This document shows positions 1 through 7,355 of a DNA stretch of 7,813 nt, piece by piece. Origin of the DNA: Candidatus Cloacimonadota bacterium (lineage in GTDB: Bacteria; Cloacimonadota; Cloacimonadia; JGIOTU-2); NCBI GenBank assembly GCA_014382685.1, contig JACNJG010000114.1, positions 1 through 7,813 of the forward strand. The letters run 5' to 3'. The notes under the pieces are model-generated. The model ran no database searches and was not told the DNA's origin. It was given only the letters and a program-made list of their open reading frames with translations. Within the stretch, counting starts at the first letter, position 1. Every line of letters starts with the position of its first letter. The position numbers and the translations under genes were made by a program.

Positions 1-5
1 ACATA

Positions 6-1328
6 ATGAAAATCAAAGAAAAATCACCAAAATTAGGTGTTTTGATTCCGGGACTTGGAGCTATCGGCACAACCTTTATTGCCGGTCTGGAACTCATAAA
101 AAGAGGATATTCCAAACCGATTGGCAGTTTAACACAAATGGGAACTATCCGTCTTGGAAAGAGGACAGAACATAGATCGCCATTGATAAAAGATTTACTG
201 CCACTTGCGAACATTGAGGATCTTGTCATAGCTGGATGGGATATATTTGAAGATTCTGCTTATGATTCTGCAAAAAATGCGCAGGTGCTCAGCAAAGAAC
301 ATATTGAACTCGTAAAAGATGAGCTTCAGAAGATCAAACCGATGAAAGCAGTTTTTGATAAAAAGTATGTGAAAAAACTGGATGGACAAAATGTAAAACA
401 TGCTGAGAATAAACTGCAACTCGCAGAAATGCTTATGGATGACATTGTAAATTTTAAAGAAAAAAATGATCTCACAGATGTTATCATGATCTGGTGTGCT
501 TCTACGGAAATTTATATTGAAGAACAGGAAGTCCATCAATCACTGGCAAATTTTGAAAAAGGATTGAAAGAAAATCACGAAGCGATCTCTCCCAGCATGA
601 TCTATGCGTATGCTTCACTAAAAATGGGAATTCCTTTTGCAAACGGAGCTCCGAATCTGACTGTTGACATTCCTGCTATCTGGGAACTTGCAAAATTACA
701 AAATCTTCCTATCGCAGGTAAAGATTTCAAAACCGGACAGACACTTATGAAAACCATAATTGCACCAGGATTCAGAGCCCGTGTTCTGGGTATCAGTGGC
801 TGGTTCTCAACAAATATTCTTGGAAATCGCGATGGAGAAGTTCTCGATGATCCGGAATCCTTCAAAACAAAAGAAGTAAGCAAACTCGGTGTTCTGGATT
901 CTATTCTTCAACCTGAAATGAATCCGGACCTTTATGGTGATCTGTATCATAAAGTCAGAATTAATTATTATCCGCCAAGAGGAGATAATAAAGAAGGCTG
1001 GGACAATATCGACATATTCGGCTGGCTCGGGTATCCTATGCAGGTCAAGATCGATTTTTTGTGCAAAGATAGCATTCTGGCTGCTCCGATCGTTCTGGAT
1101 TTAATTCTATTTCTCGATCTGGCAAAAAGAGTCGATTTTTCTGGCATTCAGGAATGGTTATCATTCTACTTCAAGAGCCCGATGCACCTTCCTTCTCTTT
1201 ATCCCGAACACGACCTATTCGTTCAATTGGCAAAACTGAAAAACACTCTTCGATACATCATGGGCGAGGAAATGATCACACATTTGGGACTTGATTATTA
1301 TTATGACAATGCCCCCGAAGCGGAATAA
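6..1328 (+). CDS. ino1: Inositol-3-phosphate synthase (myo-inositol-1-phosphate synthase, MIPS)
   Basis: A cytosolic NAD-dependent enzyme that isomerises D-glucose-6-phosphate to 1L-myo-inositol-1-phosphate, the entry step of inositol synthesis. The 440-residue protein has an N-terminal Rossmann glycine motif GLGAIG (16-21) and then the family blocks in order: NGAPNLTVDIP (213-223), GKDFKTGQTLMKT (238-250), GWFSTNILGNRDGEVL (265-280), the lysine-rich SFKTKEVSK (285-293) that lies in the active site of this family, and DSILAAPIVLDL (355-366). The length is nearer to prokaryotic forms than to the roughly 510-550 residue eukaryotic enzymes. Only five bases precede the ATG, so its ribosome binding site and promoter lie outside the window. 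The start is plausible because the Rossmann strand begins about ten residues in. The next gene, 57 bases on, probably uses its product. Family assignment is very secure; the symbol follows general usage. Confidence 0.95.
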   Translation: MKIKEKSPKLGVLIPGLGAIGTTFIAGLELIKRGYSKPIGSLTQMGTIRLGKRTEHRSPLIKDLLPLANIEDLVIAGWDIFEDSAYDSAKNAQVLSKEHIELVKDELQKIKPMKAVFDKKYVKKLDGQNVKHAENKLQLAEMLMDDIVNFKEKNDLTDVIMIWCASTEIYIEEQEVHQSLANFEKGLKENHEAISPSMIYAYASLKMGIPFANGAPNLTVDIPAIWELAKLQNLPIAGKDFKTGQTLMKTIIAPGFRARVLGISGWFSTNILGNRDGEVLDDPESFKTKEVSKLGVLDSILQPEMNPDLYGDLYHKVRINYYPPRGDNKEGWDNIDIFGWLGYPMQVKIDFLCKDSILAAPIVLDLILFLDLAKRVDFSGIQEWLSFYFKSPMHLPSLYPEHDLFVQLAKLKNTLRYIMGEEMITHLGLDYYYDNAPEAE

Positions 1329-1375
1329 AGGAAATCTGTCGAATTTCAATGAGAAAGATTCACTGGTAGAACATT

Positions 1376-1379
1376 GGAG
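1376..1379 (+). promoter_or_regulatory. Shine-Dalgarno GGAG that sets the start of the cytidylyltransferase gene
   Basis: GGAG lies six bases before the ATG at 1386. The same frame has an upstream TTG at 1374, but that codon overlaps this motif and has no comparable site of its own. The ATG also gives the usual family N-terminus MKAVIIAAG. I therefore start the gene at 1386. Confidence 0.6.
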
Positions 1380-1385
1380 ATCTCA

Positions 1386-2120
1386 ATGAAAGCTGTGATC
1401 ATTGCTGCTGGCTGCGGAAGTCGTTTGAAGGATTACCATCAAGGCATTCCAAAATCGCTTTTAAGTATTAACGGAAAAACCATCATCAATGATATTCTGG
1501 ATAAAATTCGTTTATCCGGAATTACAGAAATAATTGTCATAACAGGATTCCAGAACAAGGTGTTGGAAAAACATCTTTCAAATCTAAAAAGTCTTGAACT
1601 AATAATCAAATACATCCACAATCCCCGCTGGAAGGAATCAAATGGTATCTCCGTTCTATGTGCAGAAGATCATATCTCGAAAAATGAGGAGTTTGTTCTA
1701 CTTATGAGTGATCACCTTTTCAGTGCAGATATTCTTCACCAGATAGTCAAAACAAGAATTCAAAAGGATGAAGGATTGCTTGCTCTCGATTTCAAGATCG
1801 ATAAAATACCAGACCTCGATGATGGAATGAAAATACAGTGCACCAAGCAGAGCAACTCATTATACAAAATAGACAGATTCGGAAAACAACTTGCCGAATT
1901 CGATGCAATAGATACGGGTATTTTTAAATTTAATCACTCTTTTTTCGAGATTCTTGATAGATCAATTGAGCATGGAAAGAGTTCTCTTTCTGATTCATGC
2001 AATCTCCTTAGTGCTGATGGAAAAATGTTAGGACTGGATATCAAGAACGATCTCTGGCTTGATATTGACACACCTGAGATGTTGGATCAGCATGAAATTC
2101 TTACAAAATTATTGCTTTAA
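1386..2120 (+). CDS. Nucleotidyltransferase, probable CTP:inositol-1-phosphate cytidylyltransferase
   Basis: Predicted to transfer CMP from CTP to inositol-1-phosphate, giving CDP-inositol. The 244-residue protein is a single GT-A-type nucleotidyltransferase domain. It has the N-terminal signature AAGCGSRL (7-14) with K23 in IPKSLL, NG at 86-87, the metal/nucleotide block MSDH (107-110), FDAIDTG (172-178) and a C-terminal LWLDIDTPE (223-231) with metal-binding aspartates. MSDH, FDxxDTG and LWxDxDT in this order recall the cytidylyltransferase part of the IPCT/DIPPS enzymes of Archaeoglobus and Thermotoga. The adjacent MIPS gene would supply the substrate. Unlike those bifunctional enzymes there is no C-terminal CDP-alcohol phosphatidyltransferase domain or membrane segment, so the partner must be encoded elsewhere. 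An alternative is another small-molecule-phosphate cytidylyl- or nucleotidyltransferase (choline phosphate or sugar phosphate type). Fold is certain; substrate rests on motif resemblance and context. Confidence 0.8.
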   Translation: MKAVIIAAGCGSRLKDYHQGIPKSLLSINGKTIINDILDKIRLSGITEIIVITGFQNKVLEKHLSNLKSLELIIKYIHNPRWKESNGISVLCAEDHISKNEEFVLLMSDHLFSADILHQIVKTRIQKDEGLLALDFKIDKIPDLDDGMKIQCTKQSNSLYKIDRFGKQLAEFDAIDTGIFKFNHSFFEILDRSIEHGKSSLSDSCNLLSADGKMLGLDIKNDLWLDIDTPEMLDQHEILTKLLL

Positions 2121-2134
2121 ATCCTCTCTAATTT

Positions 2135-2138
2135 GGAA
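2135..2138 (+). promoter_or_regulatory. Weak Shine-Dalgarno GGAA favouring the GTG start of the peptidase gene
   Basis: GGAA sits six bases before the GTG at 2145. The in-frame TTG at 2133 overlaps the motif itself and would place four extra residues, including a glutamate, ahead of the signal peptide. Starting at the GTG gives a normal signal peptide with lysine and arginine at positions 2 and 4. Confidence 0.4.
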
Positions 2139-2144
2139 TTCATA

Positions 2145-3884
2145 GTGAAAATCCGTTTTGTTTTTATAATATTAGTATTCCTCAGTGTACCCTTGTTTGC
2201 AGAAAACGAGTGGACTGTTCTCGTTTATCTGGCTGCTGATAACAGCTTGAGCCAGCAGTCCTTTGTGGACATTAACGAAATGGAAGCAGTCGAGGATAAC
2301 GATTCAGTACAATATCTCATACAGATAGATCCCTATGATGATCTGTATTACCCACCGTATTTCACAACCAGCCGAAGATATTTGATACGTCATGACAATG
2401 ATCCTGACTCGATCGGTTCGATTCTTCTGGATGATCTTGGTGAGATCAACTCAGCTAATCCGCAAACTCTTGCTGATTTTGCGAACTGGGGATTTAATTA
2501 TGCTCCCTCTCAAAAGAGAATGCTCATCATCTGGGATCATGGGAATGGCTGGACAAAGGATGACGATCTGGTAAAATCAATTTGTTATGATAATTACTTT
2601 GGTGACAAAATGAGTGTCGCCGAAGGTGAGCTTAAAGAAGCAATTTCTTTAATAGAGTTCCCCATCAATATCCTTGTTTTTGATGCTTGCCTGATGCAGA
2701 CGACAGAGGTTATCACTGAAATTTGTGAATTCTGCGATATTGTCGCCGGCTCAGAATTTACTGTGCCTGTAGATGGCATTTTTTATGGTGCCGAATCAGG
2801 AACTGCTTGTTCTCAGTATGGTCTCTTTAACTATATAGCTGACAATCCATCGTGTACTTCGATTGAACTCTCAAACGAACTTGTATATCGATATATTAAT
2901 TCCTATACAACTAACTGCCAGTATGGTTCAACAATTTCATTTTCAGCTATTGATCTTAGCAGTTATCCATCTTATTTAAACAAACTCAACGAATTTACAC
3001 GAACTTATTCCGATACTATTTATTATGATCTCTACCATGAAGCACGTAGCAACTGTCTTCAAATCAGCGGAGAGAATATTGATATTTGGGAATTCTTTGA
3101 TGAAGTTTCTTTGATCAATAAGGATGTGCAATCAGCTGCAGGAGAAATTGCTGCATTAGTAGATTCCATGACTATCGCATTTAGCGCACTATACAATGAT
3201 ATTCTCTATCCTGAACTTGGGAAGATGAGTGTCTATTTCCCTCCTAATAACTATTACTTCAATTGGGAACTTTATTACAATTTAGATTTCAACGATCTGA
3301 CAGAATGGGATAGATTTCTCAGCTATTATATGGGTAATTTTTCAGATACACCGTACATAGAAGATTTTGCTGTTTCGTCAGTAAGTGAAATGGTAAATTT
3401 TTCATGGAAAGTTGTCGCTACTACTGACCTGTATTATAAATTATTTTACAAAACCAGTTCGGATACAAGCTTCATCGAGATACAGGATTCATCGATCACT
3501 CATGCGACAAGTTATTCCTCCCAGTTTGAAACAGGTGGATATGAATTCAAACTACAAGCAACTGATGAGTTCGGGAACTCATCTTCTGATACAACCTCAC
3601 ATTTTGTATCTGATGATAACATATTCAAGTATTATCCAAATCCCTTTAATGTAAATGAGGATAATACTGGGAAATTTCTCATCTCAAATGAGGATATGAC
3701 CGATGCTGCAATTTATATTTATAACCTTGCAGGTGAGTTAGTTGATAAGATTACAATTTATGACACTACAGAACAAAAGATCGAGGTGAATTATACTCCT
3801 GAAAATGTCTCTTCAGGTATCTATTTTTGTCTTCTCAAAGCAGGTGACACGATAGCGACAATTAAACTGGCTGTTATCCGCTGA
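2145..3884 (+). CDS. Secreted clostripain-family (C11) cysteine peptidase with C-terminal sorting domain
   Basis: An exported cysteine endopeptidase of the clostripain family, which usually cleaves after basic residues. From the GTG start it has 579 residues. A signal peptide covers residues 1-19 (KIR, a hydrophobic core, then likely cleavage after LFA). The catalytic domain runs from about 21 to 396 and starts with WTVLVYLAADNSL. The likely catalytic histidine is H132 in WDHGNGW and the likely nucleophile is C182 in FDACLMQ, the standard C11 dyad. About 404-488 looks like a fibronectin-III-type beta domain. About 493-579 is a C-terminal module with YPNPFN (497-502), an IYNLAGELV block, SGIYF and a basic end, as in type IX secretion or surface-sorting domains of FCB-group bacteria. 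The gene begins 24 bases after the cytidylyltransferase gene, so cotranscription is likely, but no functional tie to inositol is evident. Release versus cell-surface attachment cannot be told from sequence. Confidence 0.9.
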   Translation: MKIRFVFIILVFLSVPLFAENEWTVLVYLAADNSLSQQSFVDINEMEAVEDNDSVQYLIQIDPYDDLYYPPYFTTSRRYLIRHDNDPDSIGSILLDDLGEINSANPQTLADFANWGFNYAPSQKRMLIIWDHGNGWTKDDDLVKSICYDNYFGDKMSVAEGELKEAISLIEFPINILVFDACLMQTTEVITEICEFCDIVAGSEFTVPVDGIFYGAESGTACSQYGLFNYIADNPSCTSIELSNELVYRYINSYTTNCQYGSTISFSAIDLSSYPSYLNKLNEFTRTYSDTIYYDLYHEARSNCLQISGENIDIWEFFDEVSLINKDVQSAAGEIAALVDSMTIAFSALYNDILYPELGKMSVYFPPNNYYFNWELYYNLDFNDLTEWDRFLSYYMGNFSDTPYIEDFAVSSVSEMVNFSWKVVATTDLYYKLFYKTSSDTSFIEIQDSSITHATSYSSQFETGGYEFKLQATDEFGNSSSDTTSHFVSDDNIFKYYPNPFNVNEDNTGKFLISNEDMTDAAIYIYNLAGELVDKITIYDTTEQKIEVNYTPENVSSGIYFCLLKAGDTIATIKLAVIR

Positions 3885-3911
3885 TTTTCCTGTGCACAAC
3901 TTGTGGATAAC
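3873..3911 (+). repeat. Inverted repeat across the stop codon of the peptidase gene
   Basis: GTTATCC (3873-3879) and GGATAAC (3905-3911) are exact inverted 7-mers separated by 25 bases that include the TGA stop. The palindrome TGTGCACA (3891-3898) lies between them. Only a short T run (3917-3920) follows, so this is at best a weak intrinsic terminator. The right arm is also part of a DnaA-box-like 9-mer, and either role alone could explain it. Confidence 0.3.
3891..3910 (-). other. Tandem pair of DnaA-box-like 9-mers
   Basis: Read on the minus strand, 3910-3902 is TTATCCACA, an exact match to the classical DnaA box consensus TTATNCACA. 3899-3891 is TTGTGCACA, one mismatch away. Both have the same orientation and are offset by 11 bases, about one helical turn. 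They lie just after the peptidase gene, in a convergent intergenic region whose remaining 190 bases are AT-rich. I see no dnaA, dnaN or other replication gene and no larger box cluster, so an origin is not claimed. A DnaA-binding or titration site is possible; chance is also possible. Confidence 0.3.
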
Positions 3912-4060
3912 TCGCGTTTTCATCAACCCAAACCTGTTAATTGGCTTCTATTGTGTAAGTTATGAATTTTTGCTAAATTTGCGTGAGGTGCATAATAAAT
4001 TTTTCTCTCGTCGAAATAGAACTTCTTATATAGCAGTAACTTAGGAGAAAAACCCTCATT

Positions 4061-4080
4061 TGCTCAAAGGATTTTGGGCA
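4061..4080 (+). terminator. Short hairpin between the convergent genes, possible weak terminator
   Basis: TGCTCAAA (4061-4068) pairs with TTTTGGGCA on the other side (right arm 4073-4080) around a four-base GGAT loop. In plus-strand RNA the eight-pair stem has one G-U wobble. In minus-strand RNA the same position becomes an A-C mismatch, so it would serve the plus-strand operon better. It lacks an adjacent T tract (AT-rich sequence follows), hence the low confidence. It is the most compact stem in the 220-base convergent gap, which otherwise holds no gene that I can see. Confidence 0.3.
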
Positions 4081-4104
4081 TTAAATTTGCAATAAAAAAT
4101 TGAA

Positions 4105-5256
4105 TTATTTGAACTTTTCTTCAGACCCAAAATTCCTGTATAAACTCAAAGATTCCAAATTATCCATGTCGTCATCTGAAAGGGAATTTGAGAATAAACG
4201 GGCAAACAATTTGCCAATTCCAGGACCAAGCATAAACCCTTGTCCGCCCATGCCAACAGCGAGGTAAAAGCCATCCAGTTCGGTCTCTCCAAGTATGGGA
4301 AAACCATCAGGTGTTGCAGGATATTGTCCACGCCAGGTTCTGCGTACTTTCAAATTCTTCAAACGAGGAAAGAGCTCCAGCATTCTCCGGGCTACTTGAG
4401 GAAGAAAAATAGATGTCGCCCTGCTGTCTGTGCCGACAATTGGGGGCTCTGGAGTTATGCAGAAAATAACCTGTCCTTCAGGTCGCTGATAGAAATAGTA
4501 ATTCTTAGAATTCTCAGCAGGTCGGAGGTCAACGATCATTGGGTCAAAAAAATGTTGAACTGCATCAGTTATACCTCCCTCATGACTATCAGGCATCACA
4601 GGTAAATCCAGTCCCACCAAGTCTCCTATTTGTTTTGCATTATTACCAGCTGCATTTATGACATTTTGTGCTGAAAAGGAATTTCCTTTATTCGTGTGAA
4701 TTACAAATTCGTTGCTCTTTTTTTGAATCCCGGTCACTTCCTCATTGAAAATATAGGATGCACCGTATTCCATACATTTAAAATAAAAATAATTAAGTGC
4801 AAGATAAGGAGATGCACTACCGTCCTCAGGAGAGAAAGTCGAACCTCTCAAACCGTCCGGATTAACTCCCGGAGCTATTTTAAGGAATTCTTCATCCGAA
4901 ATCCAATCAATGTTCAATCCATAACTTTTTTGAATCTTCAAAAGATCCTTGAGCATTTTCTCGTACTCATCAGTATATGCAGGAAAGGAGTAGCCGTTGG
5001 ACCGCCATTCGATATCGTCGCCATATTTTTCCTTCCAGGTAGAGAATACATCTATTGCTTCCAAAGAAATATGTATCTTTGCTTTATCAGAATGAGTTGC
5101 ACGAATACCGCCAATTGCTTTTTTGTTCTGCCCCTGTCCCGGTGAGGCAAGACTTTCGATGACCAAAACAGAAAATTTCTCTTCAGCAAGATATAAAGCG
5201 ATCGGAACTCCTACAGAGCCAGCGCCTATAATAATGATATCAAAATTCTTATTCAT
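4105..5256 (-). CDS. DAO-family FAD-dependent oxidoreductase, beta-like subunit of an amine/imino-acid dehydrogenase
   Basis: Predicted to oxidise a secondary amine, imino acid or D-amino acid with FAD and pass the electrons to the iron-sulfur subunit encoded just upstream. The 383-residue protein opens with a Rossmann FAD motif, DIIIIGAGSVG (6-16), and an acidic ribose-binding residue E34 at the end of the second strand. AIGGIRATHS (47-56) corresponds to the flavin-contacting GGxR-type block of beta subunits. The C-terminal part has TWRGQYPATPDGFPILG (307-323) and VGMGGQGFMLGPGIG (334-348), the second FAD-contact block of the DAO fold. There is no signal peptide or membrane segment, so it is cytosolic. 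The start lies six bases after the stop of the large subunit gene, with AGGA at 5261-5264 overlapping that TAG, so translation is probably coupled. Relatives include sarcosine oxidase beta, hydroxyproline and proline dehydrogenase subunits, opine oxidase and HcnC; the substrate is undetermined. Confidence 0.85.
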   Translation of the reverse strand: MNKNFDIIIIGAGSVGVPIALYLAEEKFSVLVIESLASPGQGQNKKAIGGIRATHSDKAKIHISLEAIDVFSTWKEKYGDDIEWRSNGYSFPAYTDEYEKMLKDLLKIQKSYGLNIDWISDEEFLKIAPGVNPDGLRGSTFSPEDGSASPYLALNYFYFKCMEYGASYIFNEEVTGIQKKSNEFVIHTNKGNSFSAQNVINAAGNNAKQIGDLVGLDLPVMPDSHEGGITDAVQHFFDPMIVDLRPAENSKNYYFYQRPEGQVIFCITPEPPIVGTDSRATSIFLPQVARRMLELFPRLKNLKVRRTWRGQYPATPDGFPILGETELDGFYLAVGMGGQGFMLGPGIGKLFARLFSNSLSDDDMDNLESLSLYRNFGSEEKFK

Positions 5257-5260
5257 AATG

Positions 5261-5264
5261 TCCT
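5261..5264 (-). promoter_or_regulatory. Shine-Dalgarno AGGA overlapping the upstream stop codon
   Basis: On the minus strand AGGA is followed by four bases and the ATG at 5256. Its first two bases are the last two of the TAG that ends the large-subunit gene. The arrangement suggests translational coupling and a fixed ratio of the two subunits. Confidence 0.55.
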
Positions 5265-7332
5265 ACTTCTCTTTCATCAAAGAAAGTATTTCCAGTGGTA
5301 CTTCTATATATAAAGGACGACGTGTGTTTAAGGTAATATCTTGCAAAGCATATCCTTCTTCTTTATACATTCTCAAAATAAGTGATTCGCAGGTCTTTCC
5401 GCCACATGCGCCCATACCGGCTCGGGTAAGCTGCTTGAGCTGATTCATATCAGTGACGCCCTTTCGTATCCACTTGCGGATCTCGCCGGCTGTCACCCGT
5501 TCGCATCGGCATACGATGACACTGTCATCAATAGTATCAAGCAGCGGATTTTCCAGAATTTTTGAAACAGCAGGTTCCTGAATACGAAGACCTGCAATCT
5601 TTTTTGCAACATGTGAATGAGCTTTTACCTGTATGATCTGGGTTTTCGTTTTTGTATCGCGGACATTAACCACGTAGAGTATATCGAGGAGGTCACCATC
5701 GATATCAACAACATGAATTTGTTGCCCGGATTCTATTGGATGATTCCCAACTTCATAAGGAATCGAAACAGTCGGAAAATGTGAGTCCTTCCTATAATCC
5801 ACCAGCGTGATCGCCAGTGCGGGGCATACAGTAAGGCATTGCATACAACCTGTACATTTGCCCTCGAAAAATGGAAGTCCGAGTAAAGAGTCATCTTCAA
5901 TCTTTATCTGGTCAAGCGGACAAACAGATGTGCAGGGATTGCACGGAATTTCCTGAACACAATGAAATACCGGAAATACACCTTGCTCTGATTTTGGAAG
6001 TTTATATGGTAAAGTTCTTTGAGGTGGACTCTTCAGGACTTCAGCTTTCTTGCTCCACTCCTCTGGAATTTTCTCTGAGGATATATTCAGGGCTTTTGCA
6101 ATTTTGATGCCGGTTATTTTCCCGTTAAACATCGCTGAAGAAGCTTCTGCGATCTCATCAGCATCACCGGTGGAGAAAACTTCCATACCCGCTTCTTCGG
6201 CTTCTTGATGGAATTCATCAATAGGATTGAGTCCTACTGCGATGAGGATCGTGTCGCAGCTAATGGTTTTTTCAGTGCCTGAAATGGGACTGAAGTGTTG
6301 GTCGATCTCGGTAATGGTAATAGATTTAACATCATCTTTTCCATTCGCAGAAAGAATTGTATGAGAGGTGTATATCGGCACTCCCAGACGGTGCAGCTTA
6401 TCTTTATGAACTTTGTATCCCCCGCACTCGGGAAGGGCTTCTGCAAGTCCTACTACTTGAATTCCTGCCTGCAATGCATGATAACCGGCAATCAGTCCAA
6501 CATTCCCTCCACCAATAATGAATATTCTCTCGGATGGAATGACCATATCACGATTTACAAGAGTTTGAAATGCTCCTGCTCCATACACACCCGGTAGTGT
6601 GTTACCTGGGAAAACCAGCATTTTTTCTCTCGCTCCAGCAGCATTCAATAAAATTTTGGGTTTGATCAGAAGGTATGTATTGTCTTTAAGAATTCCTACT
6701 TTTTTATCGCTGAAAACAAATAATGCAGTACTATTTTTCCAAACAGTGGCAGTATCATATTTCTGAAGTTCGTCAGATAAAATTTTGGCAATATCAATTC
6801 CTCTTGTTCCTGCGTAACAGTCTTTGATCGAGCCAAAAAATTTGTGAGTTTGAAGTACAAGTTTTCCGCCTAACTCCGATTTATCATCAACCAAGATGAG
6901 CGGTACATCATGTTTGGAAAGTTCAATCGCAGCAGATAATCCTGAGGGGCCTCCACCAATTATAAGAACATCGGTTTCATATTCCTCTATTGGATCAAAA
7001 GAAGGATTTTCTTGTACTTCCGGCAATTCAGGAAGTCCATCACAGCTTTGAACTATCATGTTTTCTGCCACAGGTATCATGCAGGATTTCACAGGAATTC
7101 CGTTTGCGATCACTGTGCACTGAGCACATTGACCATTTGCGCAGAAAATGCCTTGCGGGCTGTTATCTTTCACATGATGACCAAAAACGTGTATCCCATA
7201 AGCAAACAATGCAGAAGAGATCATTTCACCTTCCTGAGCATACAGCTTTTGATCGTTCCAATAAAATGGAATTGCCTTTCCATCTTTTACTTCAAGAATA
7301 GGATGTTTTTTTATTCGATGAGAATCTGCCAT
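5263..7332 (-). CDS. Multi-cluster iron-sulfur FAD/NAD(P) oxidoreductase, fused alpha-like subunit
   Basis: Probably the electron-transfer subunit of an amine or imino-acid dehydrogenase, moving electrons from the DAO-type partner to NAD(P), ferredoxin or another acceptor. The 689 residues hold four modules. (1) An N-terminal [2Fe-2S] domain has C64, C69, C72 and C84 (Cx4Cx2Cx11C, HcnA type). (2) A disulfide-reductase-like core has the FAD motif GGGPSG (126-131) and a second dinucleotide motif GGGNVG (274-279). (3) An inserted ferredoxin segment has C458, C464, C467, C471 and CxxCxxCxxxCP at C493, C496, C499, C503, enough for two [4Fe-4S] clusters. (4) A C-terminal BFD-like [2Fe-2S] domain has C608, C610, C643 and C648 (CxC then Cx4C). 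Homologues are often split (HcnA plus HcnB) or lack the ferredoxin part. No redox-active CxxxxC disulfide is seen near the FAD motif, so it is not a disulfide reductase. No strong Shine-Dalgarno precedes the ATG. Domain calls are firm; substrate and acceptor are inferred. Confidence 0.88.
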   Translation of the reverse strand: MADSHRIKKHPILEVKDGKAIPFYWNDQKLYAQEGEMISSALFAYGIHVFGHHVKDNSPQGIFCANGQCAQCTVIANGIPVKSCMIPVAENMIVQSCDGLPELPEVQENPSFDPIEEYETDVLIIGGGPSGLSAAIELSKHDVPLILVDDKSELGGKLVLQTHKFFGSIKDCYAGTRGIDIAKILSDELQKYDTATVWKNSTALFVFSDKKVGILKDNTYLLIKPKILLNAAGAREKMLVFPGNTLPGVYGAGAFQTLVNRDMVIPSERIFIIGGGNVGLIAGYHALQAGIQVVGLAEALPECGGYKVHKDKLHRLGVPIYTSHTILSANGKDDVKSITITEIDQHFSPISGTEKTISCDTILIAVGLNPIDEFHQEAEEAGMEVFSTGDADEIAEASSAMFNGKITGIKIAKALNISSEKIPEEWSKKAEVLKSPPQRTLPYKLPKSEQGVFPVFHCVQEIPCNPCTSVCPLDQIKIEDDSLLGLPFFEGKCTGCMQCLTVCPALAITLVDYRKDSHFPTVSIPYEVGNHPIESGQQIHVVDIDGDLLDILYVVNVRDTKTKTQIIQVKAHSHVAKKIAGLRIQEPAVSKILENPLLDTIDDSVIVCRCERVTAGEIRKWIRKGVTDMNQLKQLTRAGMGACGGKTCESLILRMYKEEGYALQDITLNTRRPLYIEVPLEILSLMKEK

Positions 7333-7355
7333 TGTTTTATCCGAAAATTATTTTT

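Noticed and set aside
195..883. Minus-strand open frames opposite the MIPS gene
   Set aside because: MIPS motifs are continuous on the plus strand here, and the reverse frames have no motif or ribosome binding site.
1386..2120. Reading the nucleotidyltransferase as a glucose-1-phosphate thymidylyl- or mannose-1-phosphate guanylyltransferase
   Set aside because: The MSDH, FDxxDTG and LWxDxDT blocks and the MIPS neighbour fit the inositol-phosphate cytidylyltransferase type better, and the extra C-terminal domains of typical guanylyltransferases are absent.
3885..4104. A small gene, tRNA or CRISPR unit in the convergent gap
   Set aside because: No open frame with a ribosome binding site, no cloverleaf arms and no direct repeats were seen in these 220 bases.
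4240..5145. Plus-strand open frames at 4240-4605 and 4696-5145
   Set aside because: Both lie antisense to the DAO-type oxidoreductase, whose FAD motifs are intact across this stretch. Their translations show no domain.
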